A program made the position numbers and the translations under genes. A DNA stretch of 64,000 bases from DATEPR01 sp963780635 (GTDB taxonomy: Bacteria > Actinomycetota > Actinomycetes > Mycobacteriales > Pseudonocardiaceae), in assembly GCA_963780635.1 (NCBI GenBank), contig CAWACW010000022.1:1-64000 (forward strand). Reading direction: 5' to 3'. Below, piece by piece: positions 7,840 to 16,848 of this stretch; within the stretch, counting starts at the first letter, position 1, and each line of letters starts with the position of its first letter. The notes beneath the pieces are model-generated. The model was given only the letters and a program-made list of their open reading frames with translations, had not been told where the DNA came from and searched no databases.

Positions 7840-9774
7840 GTGGCGCTCGCTCTCTATCGCAAGTACCGTCCGGCGACCTTCGCCGAGGTGGTCGGCCAGG
7901 AGCACGTCACCGAACCGTTGTGCATCGCTCTGGCGGCCAAGCGGATCAACCACGCGTACCTGTTCTCCGGGCCGCGCGGCTGTGGCAAGACGTCCAGCGC
8001 GCGCATCCTGGCCCGGTCGCTCAACTGCGTCGAAGGTCCCACCCCGACCCCGTGCGGTGTCTGCAACTCGTGCGTCGGGCTGGCCCCCGAAGGCCCGGGC
8101 ACCGTCGACGTCGTGGAACTGGACGCGGCCAGCCACGGTGGCGTCGACGATGCCCGCGACCTGCGCGACAAGGCGTTCTACGCGCCCGCCGAGTCGCGCT
8201 ACCGGGTGTTCATCATCGACGAGGCGCACATGGTCACCACACAGGGCTTCAACGCCCTGCTCAAGATCGTCGAGGAACCACCCGAGCACCTTGTCTTCAT
8301 CTTCGCCACGACCGAGCCGGAGAAGGTGCTGCCGACCATCCGGTCGCGCACCCACCACTACCCGTTCCGGCTGATCCCGCCCGGCGCGATGCGCGCACTG
8401 CTGGAGCGCAACTGTGCCGACGAGGGCGTGCAGGTCGAGCCCGCGGTGTTCCCGCTGTTGATTCGTGCGGGCGGCGGCTCGGCCAGGGACACGCAGTCCG
8501 TGCTGGACCAGTTGCTCGCCGGGGCGGGCCCGGGTGGCGTGACCTACGAGCGGGCCGTCGCGCTGCTGGGCGTGACCGACGTCGGCCTGATCGACGACAT
8601 CGTGGACGGTCTGGCCGCGGGCGACGGACCCGCCGTGTTCGGCACCATCGACCGGGTCGTCGAGGCGGGCCACGACCCGCGGCGGTTCACCACCGACCTG
8701 CTGGAGCGGCTGCGCGACCTGGTGCTGCTGCGAGCGGTGCCGGACGCGGCCGACAAGGGCCTGGTCGCGATGCCCGAGGACGAGCTGAACCGGATGCGCG
8801 CGCAGGCCGAGCGGCTCGGGCCGGCCACGCTGACCCGCTACGCCGAGATCCTGCACGCGGGTCTGGTCGAGATGCGTGGCGCGACGGCACCGCGGCTGCT
8901 GGTGGAACTGTTGTGCGCCAGGATGTTGCTGCCCGCGGCGTCGGCCACCGACGGAGCCGTGCTGCAGCGGTTGGAGGGCCTGGAGCGGCGGCTGACGCTG
9001 GCTCCGGTGGAGGCGGCCGCCCCCGATGGCGATGGCCAGACTCCCCGGCCCACCTTCCAGCGACCCGGGAAGCAGGCCGAGTCCGCGCCGCCACCGGCCG
9101 CTGCCCCCACACCCACGCCCACACCGCAACCGCGACCCGAACCGGTGGCCGTCGCCACCGCAGCCGAGCCCGCCGCACCGTCCGGTATGGACAGTACGGC
9201 GATCCGGCAGATCTGGCCCGAGCTGCTGCGCAAGGTGGGCGAGCGCAGCAAGCCGACGCTGGTGCTGCTGCAGAACGCGACGGTGAAATCGGTCGAGGGC
9301 AACACATTGGTGCTCGCGATGCCGACCGCGGGCCTGGCCCGGCAGCTCGGCCAGGAGTCGCGGGCCGAGGTGATCCGTTCGACCCTGCACGATCTGGTCG
9401 CCGGCGACTGGCAGATCCGCTGCGTGCACGGCGACGGCAGCGCACCCGACGGCCCTGGCGCCGCGCGTCGACCGGCGACGGCCACCCGGACGCGGCCGGT
9501 AGCCGAGGCCCGCATCGCCGAACCGGCGCCACGGCAGGCCCCACCGCCGCCCGCGACCGAGCCGCCACCGGTCCCGCGACGCGAACCCGTAGTGGCGCAA
9601 CGGGAACCGGACGTGCCCCCACCGCCGGAGCCGCCCGCCGACCCGATGGACGACGACATGCCGCCCGACCCCAGGGACGAGGACGGCGGTGCCCCCGCGG
9701 TCGTGTCGCGGGACCCGGACGCGCTCGCGGTGGACATGCTCACCGAGCACCTGCGAGCCCGCCGCCTGAGCTGA
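7840..9774 (+). CDS. dnaX: DNA polymerase III subunit gamma/tau
   Basis: The 644-residue clamp-loader ATPase has the family start ALYRKYRPATFAEVVGQEHV. Walker A is GPRGCGKTSSARI (about 44-56), the zinc-binding cysteines are C63, C72, C75 and C78, and Walker B with sensor is FIIDEAHMV (about 127). LFIFATTEP and the SRTHHYPFR arginine-finger region follow. After about residue 390 comes a long Pro/Ala linker typical of actinobacterial tau, a domain at about 455-535, and an acidic C-terminus. Start is GTG 7840. No clear slippery frameshift site for a short gamma form was noticed. It loads the sliding clamp at the replication fork. Confidence 0.97.
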   Translation: MALALYRKYRPATFAEVVGQEHVTEPLCIALAAKRINHAYLFSGPRGCGKTSSARILARSLNCVEGPTPTPCGVCNSCVGLAPEGPGTVDVVELDAASHGGVDDARDLRDKAFYAPAESRYRVFIIDEAHMVTTQGFNALLKIVEEPPEHLVFIFATTEPEKVLPTIRSRTHHYPFRLIPPGAMRALLERNCADEGVQVEPAVFPLLIRAGGGSARDTQSVLDQLLAGAGPGGVTYERAVALLGVTDVGLIDDIVDGLAAGDGPAVFGTIDRVVEAGHDPRRFTTDLLERLRDLVLLRAVPDAADKGLVAMPEDELNRMRAQAERLGPATLTRYAEILHAGLVEMRGATAPRLLVELLCARMLLPAASATDGAVLQRLEGLERRLTLAPVEAAAPDGDGQTPRPTFQRPGKQAESAPPPAAAPTPTPTPQPRPEPVAVATAAEPAAPSGMDSTAIRQIWPELLRKVGERSKPTLVLLQNATVKSVEGNTLVLAMPTAGLARQLGQESRAEVIRSTLHDLVAGDWQIRCVHGDGSAPDGPGAARRPATATRTRPVAEARIAEPAPRQAPPPPATEPPPVPRREPVVAQREPDVPPPPEPPADPMDDDMPPDPRDEDGGAPAVVSRDPDALAVDMLTEHLRARRLS

Positions 9775-9862
9775 GGCCGGTAGTCGCTGTGGCGGGGATC
9801 GCCGAGCCCGTGCGGTCGGCCTGCGGCAGCCGTGGACAGGCCTACCGGGCGACGCACCGCGC

Positions 9863-10741
9863 TCAGCGGGTCACGTATGCCTCGATGCCGGCCGCGATCG
9901 CATTGGCGATGCGCTGGCGGCCGCCGGCCGAGGTGAGCAGTGCCGCGTCGTTCGCGTCGCGCATGTTGCCGCACTCGATCAGCACGGTCGGCCGGTCCGA
10001 CAGGTTGAGCCCGCCGAGGTCGGCGCGGCCGAACAGGCCGTCGTGGCCCAGGTAGTTGGCGGTCGGGAAACCGGCCGATCGCACGGTGTCGCGCAACGTT
10101 TCGGCCAGGTCCACGGACGGCGCGCCCTGCTCGGCGTTCACCGGCGGGTTCGAGTACTCGACGTGGAAACCGTGCGCACCGGCCACAGTGGACCCATCGG
10201 CGTGGATGGACACCACGGCCGCCGCGTCCGCCTCGTTGCCGATCCGCGCGCGGACGTCCACGCACGGTCCGACGCCGGTGTCGTCGGGCCGGGTGAGGAT
10301 CACGTGGTAGCCCTTCGCCGTCAGGTCGGCGCGCACCCGGCCCGCGACGTCCCAGTTGAACGCGTGCTCGGCGTACCCCGCGTTGGTGGCCGTGCCTGTG
10401 GTGTTGCAGGCCTTCTCCTGCCCACGCCCCGCGGGCACCAGCTTGTTGATCTCGCTCGGGTGGCTCGCGTTGCCGCCGTTGTGGCCGGGGTCGAGCACGA
10501 TCACCTGACCGTGGCCGGCCGGTGCGGCCGTGGTCGTCGGAGCCGTGGTGCGGGTCGTGGTCGTTGGCGTCGCCAGTGGCGTTGTCGTGGGCGTGGCGGC
10601 CGCCGGGGTGGTCGTCGACGTCACGAGTTGGCGGACGGGGGCCGCGGTGCCCGACGTGCCCGTCTGGCAGCCGGCCAGCAGGAGGGTGGTGGCGGCGGCG
10701 AACAGGACCACGGGCAGGCGGCGCGCGAACACGGCACGCAC
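9863..10741 (-). CDS. N-acetylmuramoyl-L-alanine amidase lipoprotein (Amidase_3)
   Basis: A 292-residue wall hydrolase. The N-terminus is a lipoprotein signal with lipobox LLAGC (C25), followed by a Thr/Pro-rich linker (about 40-75). The catalytic Amidase_3 domain begins VIVLDPGHNGG (zinc His), continues with HVILTRPDD and VSIHADGS (second His), and ends with VLIECGNMRD (catalytic Glu). It cleaves the lactyl-amide bond between MurNAc and L-Ala outside the membrane. Gene order dnaX-amidase-ybaB-recR matches the Ami1/Rv3717 neighbourhood as I recall it. Divergent from ybaB with 74 bases between. Confidence 0.92.
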   Translation of the reverse strand: MRAVFARRLPVVLFAAATTLLLAGCQTGTSGTAAPVRQLVTSTTTPAAATPTTTPLATPTTTTRTTAPTTTAAPAGHGQVIVLDPGHNGGNASHPSEINKLVPAGRGQEKACNTTGTATNAGYAEHAFNWDVAGRVRADLTAKGYHVILTRPDDTGVGPCVDVRARIGNEADAAAVVSIHADGSTVAGAHGFHVEYSNPPVNAEQGAPSVDLAETLRDTVRSAGFPTANYLGHDGLFGRADLGGLNLSDRPTVLIECGNMRDANDAALLTSAGGRQRIANAIAAGIEAYVTR

Positions 10742-10815
10742 GCTAGCAGCGCGGTCGAGGCTAGGCTGGTGGCGACGCGGACCTCACAGGATTCCGACCA
10801 ACGAGAGGAGCTGCG

Positions 10816-11172
10816 GTGCAGCCCGGTGGCATGCCCGACATGCAGGCGATCCTGCAGCAGGCGCAGCAGATGCAGCAGCAGCTCATGACCGCCCAGCAGG
10901 AGCTGGCGGCGGCCGAGGTGACGGGTACGGCAGGCGGCGGCCTGGTATCCGCCACGGTGTCCGGTGCCGGTGAGCTCAAGGGCCTGGAGATCGACCCCAA
11001 GGTGGTCGACCCGGACGACACGGAGACCCTGGCCGACCTCGTGGTCGCCGCGGTGCGCGACGCGAACAGCAAGGCCCAGGAGTTGGCGGCCACCAAGATG
11101 GGGCCGCTGGCCGGTGGCCTCGGCGGCGGTGACCTCGGCGGTCTGGGCAACCTCGGTCTGCCGGGCTTCTAG
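10816..11172 (+). CDS. ybaB: YbaB/EbfC family nucleoid-associated protein
   Basis: A 118-residue small DNA-binding protein. It has the Gln/Met-rich helix MQAILQQAQQMQQQLMTAQ (about 7-25), then the beta-rich core with GGGLVSATVSGAGELKGLEI and the family's DDTETLADLVVAAVRDAN. It ends with a Gly-rich tail. GTG at 10816 follows GAGGAG. It lies directly upstream of recR (10-base gap), a nearly universal pairing that suggests a shared role in DNA organisation or repair. Confidence 0.95.
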   Translation: MQPGGMPDMQAILQQAQQMQQQLMTAQQELAAAEVTGTAGGGLVSATVSGAGELKGLEIDPKVVDPDDTETLADLVVAAVRDANSKAQELAATKMGPLAGGLGGGDLGGLGNLGLPGF

Positions 11173-11182
11173 GCGCGCCACC

Positions 11183-11791
11183 GTGTACGAGGGACCGGTC
11201 CAGGACCTGATCGACGAGCTCGGCCGGTTGCCCGGCGTCGGGCCGAAGAGTGCCCAGCGCATCGCGTTCCACCTGCTGGCCGCCGACCCGGCGGACATCA
11301 CCCGGATGCAGGACGCGCTGCAGCGGGTCAAGGAGGGCGTCGTCTTCTGCGAGGTCTGCGGCAACGTGTCCGCCGCGAACCTGTGCCGGATCTGCGCCGA
11401 CCCGCGCCGGGACCTGACCGTGGTGTGCGTGGTGGAGGAGCCCAAGGACGTGGTCGCCGTCGAGCGCACCGGCGAGTTCAAGGGCCGCTACCACGTGCTG
11501 GGCGGCGCGCTGGATCCGTTGTCCGGCATCGGTCCGGACCAGCTGCGCATTCGTGAGCTGCTCACCCGGATGGGCACCGGCGAGCACGGCGCGTCCATCA
11601 ACGAGCTGATCATCGCCACCGACCCGAACACCGAAGGGGAGGCGACCGCGACCTACCTGGTCCGGATGCTGCGCGACTTCCCCGACCTGACCGTCACCCG
11701 GCTGGCGTCCGGCCTGCCGATGGGCGGTGACCTCGAGTTCGCCGACGAGCTGACACTGGGCCGGGCACTGTCCGGCAGGCGAGCGATCTGA
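11183..11791 (+). CDS. recR: recombination mediator RecR
   Basis: The 202-residue protein has all RecR parts in order. First is the helix-hairpin-helix LPGVGPKSAQRIAFHLL (about 12-28). Next comes the C4 zinc finger CEVCGNVSAANLCRIC (about 56-71), then a Toprim domain with VVEEPKDV and the Walker-B-like IIATDPNTEGEATA. It helps RecFOR load RecA on single-stranded gaps. GTG at 11183 lies ten bases after ybaB stop, so ybaB-recR is an operon. Confidence 0.97.
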   Translation: MYEGPVQDLIDELGRLPGVGPKSAQRIAFHLLAADPADITRMQDALQRVKEGVVFCEVCGNVSAANLCRICADPRRDLTVVCVVEEPKDVVAVERTGEFKGRYHVLGGALDPLSGIGPDQLRIRELLTRMGTGEHGASINELIIATDPNTEGEATATYLVRMLRDFPDLTVTRLASGLPMGGDLEFADELTLGRALSGRRAI

Positions 11792-11805
11792 GTCCTGCCG
11801 AGTCC

Positions 11806-12375
11806 GTGCGCAGGTTGCTGACCGGTCCGCCGCGACTGGGGCCGGTGCGGCTGCTGGCCGTCGACGGCCCGTCGGGTGCCGGCAAGACGACCGTCGCCGC
11901 CGATCTCGTCGGCAGGCTGCGGGCCGAGGGCGTAGCCGTCGCCGAAGTACCGACAGACCACTTCGCGACCTGGGCCGATCCCGTGGCGTGGTGGCCGCGG
12001 CTGGTGTCCGGGGTGCTGGAGCCGCTGCGGGCGGGGCGGCCGGGTGCCTACCGGCGGACCGACTGGTCGACCGGGGTGCCGACGCCTGGCGGGTCGGTCG
12101 ACGTGCCGGTGCCGGACGTGCTGGTCGTGGAGGGCGTGTCCGCGGGGCGGGTGTCGGTCCGGCCGTGGCTCACGCTGCTGGCCTGGGTCGACCTGCCGGA
12201 CGCCGCGGCGCGGCTCGCGCGGGTGGTGGCCAGGGACGGCGCGGCCAGTGCGGCCGACCTGGCGGCGTGGCAGCGGTTCGAGCGTGGCTGGTTCGCGGTG
12301 GACGGCACCCACGCGGCCGCGGACCTGGTGCTGTCCTCGACCGGGCGAGACAGGGGCGAGCCATGTCAAAGTTGA
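11806..12375 (+). CDS. uridine kinase-like P-loop protein
   Basis: A 189-residue NTPase with Walker A DGPSGAGKTT (about 20-29) near the N-terminus, a substrate motif VPTDHFATWADP, and VLVVEGVSAGR, which resembles the uridine kinase/phosphoribulokinase Walker-B strand. The short length and the absence of an LID-type extension fit the actinobacterial uridine-kinase-like group rather than true Udk. GTG at 11806 is 14 bases after recR, so it is probably co-transcribed. Substrate not certain. Confidence 0.75.
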   Translation: MRRLLTGPPRLGPVRLLAVDGPSGAGKTTVAADLVGRLRAEGVAVAEVPTDHFATWADPVAWWPRLVSGVLEPLRAGRPGAYRRTDWSTGVPTPGGSVDVPVPDVLVVEGVSAGRVSVRPWLTLLAWVDLPDAAARLARVVARDGAASAADLAAWQRFERGWFAVDGTHAAADLVLSSTGRDRGEPCQS

Positions 12376-12402
12376 GTGAAGGCAGCGTTAAGTGAAGGCA
12401 GC
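12371..12402 (+). repeat. two tandem 16-base repeats
   Basis: GTTGAGTGAAGGCAGC is followed at once by GTTAAGTGAAGGCAGC (one mismatch). The first copy overlaps the stop codon of the kinase-like gene. Function unknown. Confidence 0.7.
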
Positions 12403-12408
12403 AGGAAA

Positions 12409-12447
12409 GCATGATGGGCGACGGACAATGCCCGCCACCCATCATGC
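12409..12447 (+). terminator. probable terminator of ybaB-recR operon
   Basis: GCATGATGGG and CCCATCATGC form a perfect 10-base-pair stem with a 19-base loop, 33 bases after the operon's last stop. No T-run follows, which is usual in high-GC actinomycetes. Confidence 0.55.
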
Positions 12448-12579
12448 CCACCGCCCCCCGGCGGTAGTCCGGTTACCCCCCGAGAAATCTCGTGAGATCC
12501 ATCATTGGTCCTGTTCTCCGCATCGGATTGCGTCGTTTGCCGCGAGCGAACTTCACTCGAATGGAGGATGATCGTTCAC

Positions 12580-13026
12580 ATGGTCCACGGCCGTGACTTG
12601 AGCACCTGCCGGCTGTTCACCGGGTACCTGCCCGGCTACCGCACGTGCACGACCCAGGTCGAACTCGACGCGTCGCACGAGCGGCTGTGGATCCACCTGG
12701 CTTCGGTCTCCCGGTTCTCGGTCGCCCTGGTCGCCGGCGCTGTGGACGAACTGGCCGCGACGCTGGCGCAGGCCGCGGTGTGCGCTGTGGCCTGCCGCCA
12801 CGAACGGCACGGGCAGGTGCTGCTCGGCGCCCAGCCGCACACCGAGCCCGGCGTGGTGCCCTACGGCGAACGTGGTTTCGACACCTTGCTGGACAGCGGC
12901 CCGATGCGCCTCTATCTGCACCTGGACGACACGGAGTCGAATCGCATCGCGATCACCTTCACCGCGGTGGTCACGTCCGCACTGGTAGCCCATCTTCGCG
13001 CCTGCCGTAGCGACATGTCCGAGTAA
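12580..13026 (+). CDS. hypothetical protein
   Basis: A 148-residue soluble protein, no family recognised. It has mixed alpha/beta character with several histidines and three cysteines, and ends in a helix (VVTSALVAHLRACRSDMSE). GGAGG at 12563-12567 abuts an ATG at 12568, too close to serve it; ATG 12580 is 12 bases away and is preferred. It stands between the recR operon terminator and an EspG-like gene transcribed the same way. Confidence 0.6.
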   Translation: MVHGRDLSTCRLFTGYLPGYRTCTTQVELDASHERLWIHLASVSRFSVALVAGAVDELAATLAQAAVCAVACRHERHGQVLLGAQPHTEPGVVPYGERGFDTLLDSGPMRLYLHLDDTESNRIAITFTAVVTSALVAHLRACRSDMSE

Positions 13027-13157
13027 TCGGTAAGACCCCTTGTCCACGCGATCACCCGTTCGTGTGATGCAGGGCAGCGATCGTGCGCCTTGTCCCTCCA
13101 ATGGGGCTACTGTCGGCACAGTTTGCGCTGGGGAGTGCACATAGGGCGGTCTTTTTT

Positions 13158-13943
13158 GTGCTGATCGAACTCACTTGTGCCGAGTTGAGCGCCGCTTGGC
13201 TGGCTGCCGACCTGGGATCGTTACCGCTCGTGTTCGCGGCCCGTGGTCCGTTGCCGGCTGCCGGTGACTCGGTTCGGGGTCGCCTTGCCGCACTGGGATT
13301 AATCGATCCGTGCGGCGAGATCCACCCCGTACTGCGGGCCGCGATGGTCGCTTTCACCAGTGCCCCGGTCGAACTGGAATTGCGGCACGCCACGCGGCGC
13401 GGTGCCTGCCGGGCCGCGGTCGCGGTGGCCGGCGACGGCGCCGTGCTCGCCGTGGTCACCGGCGACCACGTCCGGTTCAGCCGGCTGCCCGCCGAGGCCG
13501 CGGTCGCCGGACTCGTCGGCGTGCTGCCCGCCGAGCCACCCGCTCGGGGCACGCAGGTCACGCTGCCGCTGGCCGAGGTCGACGCCGCGATCATCCACGC
13601 GCTGGACCCGGACGCGGACCGACTGGACCCGGACGACGCGCTGGTCGCCGAGCTGAGCCGCCGGGGCGTCGCCGCGCCGGACGCCCGGCTGTTCGCCGCA
13701 CTCGCCGGTGGCAAACGCTTGCGCACCGCCGAGTTCGGCATCAGCTGCCGGGACAGGGCCGGCGTGCGGCGCCGCAGTCCGGACACGATCCAGGTCATCG
13801 ACACCCGGCACGGCCGCACGCTGCTGCACCTGCGCGGCGATTACCTCGTCGCCACGCCTGCCGACGGCGCCGTGATCATCCGCGCACTGGCCGGGCTGCG
13901 GGCCGCGGGCCTGGACCGGCTGGGCGGCAACCGGCTCGGCTGA
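13158..13943 (+). CDS. EspG-family (ESX secretion-associated) protein
   Basis: About 261 residues with the EspG-family layout. The N-terminal helix with ELSAAWLAADLGSLPLVF is followed by GDSVRGRLAALGLIDPCGEI and the LRHATRRGACRAAV strand. Strand-rich repeats continue to GDYLVATPADGAVIIRALA near the end. EspG proteins are cytosolic chaperones for type VII substrates in mycobacteria. No EccC, PPE or Esx gene is visible in this window, so it is an orphan. Start is uncertain: GTG 13158 aligns with the normal family N-terminus; GTG 13083 would add 25 residues. Confidence 0.7.
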   Translation: MLIELTCAELSAAWLAADLGSLPLVFAARGPLPAAGDSVRGRLAALGLIDPCGEIHPVLRAAMVAFTSAPVELELRHATRRGACRAAVAVAGDGAVLAVVTGDHVRFSRLPAEAAVAGLVGVLPAEPPARGTQVTLPLAEVDAAIIHALDPDADRLDPDDALVAELSRRGVAAPDARLFAALAGGKRLRTAEFGISCRDRAGVRRRSPDTIQVIDTRHGRTLLHLRGDYLVATPADGAVIIRALAGLRAAGLDRLGGNRLG

Positions 13944-14229
13944 GCCGATCGTGTGATCCCCGGTTTATCCGGGATTCGGCCAGGGAACGCTACTGACGGC
14001 AGTAACCACAGTGTGCCGAACCAGCCGCGAGGAACGTGCCCGGGACGTGGTCGACCGGGACATGGCCCGGCGGATTCGCAGCTGTGGTGACCGCGGCCAG
14101 GCCGGCGGTCGCATGGTGTCGCTCGGGCGACTCGGCGACCCCGGCTGACCCGCGGTGACGATCACCCGATCGGCTGCTCTCTCAGGTAGGTTCGGGCACA
14201 CTGGAGCCCAACGGACCGGAGGGGGCCCC
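13944..14229. other. intergenic region with one short doubtful frame
   Basis: A 45-codon frame starting GTG 14012 and stopping at 14149 is rich in Arg/Asp/Gly but has no good ribosome site and no recognisable motif. I see no strong hairpin. The promoter of the DedA gene must lie in the right half. Confidence 0.35.
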
Positions 14230-14889
14230 GTGCACGTCAGTCAGTGGCTGGAAGCCGTTCCGCCGCTCGTCGTCTATCTTCTGGTGGCCGGCTTCGTCGG
14301 CATCGAGAGCCTCGGCATCCCCATTCCCGGCGAGATCGTGCTGATCTCCGCCGTCCTGGTCGCCTCCCAGCACGTCATCCCGGTCTCGCCGCTGTGGATC
14401 GGCGTCGTCGCCAGCGCGGCCGCGATCATCGGTGACTCCATCGGCTTCCTCATCGGCCGAAAATGGGGCCACGACCTGTTCGACTGGCTGGGCCGCAAGT
14501 TCCCCAAGCACTTCGGGCCGGCCCACGTGGCCTACGCCGAGAAGGTGTTCGGCCGCTGGGGTGTGTTCGCGGTGTTCTTCGGCCGGTTCATCGCCCTGCT
14601 GCGCATTTTCGCGGGCCCGCTGTCCGGTGCTCTGGAGATGCCCTACCCCCGGTTCCTGATCGCCAACGCCCTGGGCGGCATCTGCTGGGCCGGTGGCATG
14701 ACCGCGGCCGTCTACTACCTCGGCGAGGTCGCCGACACGTGGTTCAGCCGTTTCTCCTGGATCGCGCTGGTGGTCGCCATCGTGATCGGCCTCGTGGTCG
14801 GCCTGGTCATCAAGCGCCGCACGTCGCGGGCCGCCGAGCGCGACCACGCCGAGCGCACCGCCGGGACGGCAGCACCGTCCCGGCAGTAG
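14230..14889 (+). CDS. DedA family membrane protein
   Basis: The 219-residue integral membrane protein has the DedA/SNARE-associated signature. FVGIESLGIPIPGEIVLISA (about 22-41) is the re-entrant loop. DSIGFLIGRKWGHDLFDWLGRKF (about 68-90) and FFGRFIALLRIFAGPLSGALEMPYPRFL (about 117-144, with the FGRF-R-PG motif) follow. The hydrophobic C-terminus ends in a basic tail. Family members are lipid scramblases/flippases (undecaprenyl-phosphate or phosphatidylethanolamine). GTG 14230 has a strong GGAGGGGG upstream. Convergent with leuA, only 4 bases between stops. Confidence 0.93.
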   Translation: MHVSQWLEAVPPLVVYLLVAGFVGIESLGIPIPGEIVLISAVLVASQHVIPVSPLWIGVVASAAAIIGDSIGFLIGRKWGHDLFDWLGRKFPKHFGPAHVAYAEKVFGRWGVFAVFFGRFIALLRIFAGPLSGALEMPYPRFLIANALGGICWAGGMTAAVYYLGEVADTWFSRFSWIALVVAIVIGLVVGLVIKRRTSRAAERDHAERTAGTAAPSRQ

Positions 14890-14893
14890 TGCC

Positions 14894-16693
14894 TCAGCGG
14901 TTCGCCCGGTTCACCGCGGACGCGACGGCCCGCAGGGACGCCGTGACGATGGACGCGTCGATCCCGACGCCCCAGTAGACGCGGTCGCCGATGGAGCACT
15001 CGATGTACGCGGCGGCGCGGGCGTCGTCACCCGCGGACAGCGCGTGCTCGGCGTAGTCGAGGAGCCGGACGTCGTAGCCGATCGCGGCCAGCGCGTCGAA
15101 GAACGCGGCGATCGGGCCGTTGCCCCGGCCGACCAGTTCGCGCTCCGCGTCCTCGACCCGGACCACCGCGTGGATCTCGTAGTCGCCGCCGGGCTCCGCG
15201 TCGTCCCGGCCGGCGAGCCAGCTGCGCACCACCCGCAGCGGAGTGACCCCGTCGAGGTACTCGGCGGCGAACGCCTGCCACATCTGGGCAGGCGAGACCT
15301 CGCCGCCCTCGCTGTCGGTGCGCGCCTGGATCACCTTGGAGAACTCGATCTGCAGCCGGCGCGGCAGGTCGAGCTGGTGCTCGGACTTCATGACGTAAGC
15401 CACGCCGCCCTTGCCGGACTGCGAGTTGACCCGGATGACGGCCTCGTACGTGCGGCCGACGTCCTTCGGGTCGATCGGCAGGTACGGCACCTCCCACGGG
15501 TGGTCCTCGACCGCGTGCCCCGCCCGGTCGGCCGCGTCCTTCAGCGCGTCCAGGCCCTTGTTGATGGCGTCCTGGTGGCTGCCGGAGAACGCCGTGAACA
15601 CCAGGTCACCGCCGTAGGGGTGGCGCTCGGGCACGGGCAGCTGGTTGCAGTACTCGACCGTCCGGCGGATCTCGTCGATATCGGAGAAGTCGATCTGCGG
15701 GTCGACACCCTGGCTGAACATGTTCATCCCCAGCGTGACCAGGCAGACGTTCCCGGTGCGCTCACCGTTGCCGAACAGGCAGCCCTCGATCCGGTCGGCA
15801 CCGGCCTGGTAGCCCAGCTCGGCAGCCGCGACACCGGTACCCCGGTCGTTGTGCGGGTGCAGCGACAGGATCACCGCGTCCCGGTTCGCCAGGTTGCGGC
15901 CCATCCACTCGATCGAGTCCGCATAGACGTTCGGTGTCGCCATCTCCACGGTCGCGGGCAGGTTCATGATCACCGGCCGCTCCGGGGTCGGCCGCCAGAT
16001 CTCGCTGACCGCGTTGCAGACCTCGACCGCGTAGGACAGCTCGGTCCCGGTGTAGGACTCGGGGGAGTACTCGAACCGGAAGTCGGTGTCCGGCTGCTTG
16101 GCCGCGAACTCGACCACCATCTCGGCGGCCGACGTGGCGATCTTCTTGATGCCCTCGCGCTCCTCGCGGAACACCACCCGCCGCTGCAGGATCGACGTGG
16201 AGTTGTAGATGTGCATGATCACCTTGGCGGCGCCGCGGACCGCCTCGAAGGTGCGCTCGATCAGTTCGGGCCTGCACTGTGACAGCACCTGGATGCGGAC
16301 GTCGTCCGGGACGGCGCCCTCGTCGATGATCTCGCGGACGAAGTCGAAGTCGGTCTGGCTCGCGGCCGGGAAGCCGACCTCGATCTCCTTGTAGCCCATG
16401 CGTACCAGCAGGTCGAACATCCGGCGCTTGCGCGCGGGCGACATCGGGTCGATCAGGGCCTGGTTGCCGTCGCGCAGGTCCACGGCGCACCACAGCGGTG
16501 CCGTGGTGATGTGGCGGTCGGGCCAGGTGCGGTCGGCCAGCGGGATCGGCTCGACCAGCTGCTCGAACGGGCGGTAGCGGTGGATCGGCATCGAGCTGCC
16601 GCGCTGCGCGTTCCAGGTGGGCTGGCCCGCCGCTGCCGGGCCCTCGGGCGTGCGCAGCGAGCGGATGGCGTCGTAATCAGTGGAGGTGGTCAT
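14894..16693 (-). CDS. leuA: 2-isopropylmalate synthase
   Basis: The 599-residue enzyme condenses acetyl-CoA with 2-ketoisovalerate, the first step of leucine synthesis. Visible parts: the catalytic barrel start APLWCAVDLRDGNQALIDPM (about 65-84), GYKEIEVGFPAASQTDFDF, and the metal motif SLHPHNDRGTGVAA. The HMGL signature region LFGNGERTGNVCLVTLGMNM follows, and the C-terminal LeuA regulatory domain (about 470-599) binds leucine for feedback control. Length matches the long actinobacterial type II enzyme. It may be regulated by hairpins in its 5' leader. Confidence 0.97.
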   Translation of the reverse strand: MTTSTDYDAIRSLRTPEGPAAAGQPTWNAQRGSSMPIHRYRPFEQLVEPIPLADRTWPDRHITTAPLWCAVDLRDGNQALIDPMSPARKRRMFDLLVRMGYKEIEVGFPAASQTDFDFVREIIDEGAVPDDVRIQVLSQCRPELIERTFEAVRGAAKVIMHIYNSTSILQRRVVFREEREGIKKIATSAAEMVVEFAAKQPDTDFRFEYSPESYTGTELSYAVEVCNAVSEIWRPTPERPVIMNLPATVEMATPNVYADSIEWMGRNLANRDAVILSLHPHNDRGTGVAAAELGYQAGADRIEGCLFGNGERTGNVCLVTLGMNMFSQGVDPQIDFSDIDEIRRTVEYCNQLPVPERHPYGGDLVFTAFSGSHQDAINKGLDALKDAADRAGHAVEDHPWEVPYLPIDPKDVGRTYEAVIRVNSQSGKGGVAYVMKSEHQLDLPRRLQIEFSKVIQARTDSEGGEVSPAQMWQAFAAEYLDGVTPLRVVRSWLAGRDDAEPGGDYEIHAVVRVEDAERELVGRGNGPIAAFFDALAAIGYDVRLLDYAEHALSAGDDARAAAYIECSIGDRVYWGVGIDASIVTASLRAVASAVNRANR

Positions 16694-16748
16694 GTCGGGA
16701 GTACTCCTGCGGGCCGGGGACGGTCGACCGGCGGGCGCGCCGCACTCC

Positions 16749-16782
16749 GCGACGGGGGGCCGGTCTGGTCAGACCCCGTCGC
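16749..16782 (-). promoter_or_regulatory. GC-rich hairpin in leuA leader, possible attenuator
   Basis: GCGACGGGG (16749-16757) pairs with CCCCGTCGC (16774-16782), and an inner GGTCTG/CAGACC pairing competes with it. The structure lies 56-89 bases upstream of the leuA start, on its mRNA. No leucine-rich leader peptide was found, so attenuation is only a suggestion. Confidence 0.35.
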
Positions 16783-16848
16783 GGCGGCGAAGCAGGAGGC
16801 CACGTGCCACGACGACCACACTAGCCGCGGGCGCGCCCAGGAGCCAAA

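Noticed and set aside
7342..9750. Long minus-strand frame of 802 codons
   Set aside because: It is the shadow of dnaX in high-GC DNA; dnaX itself has all motifs, this has none.
15044..16282. Long plus-strand frame of 412 codons
   Set aside because: Complement of leuA; composition is antisense-like (Arg/Val/Leu-rich without motifs).
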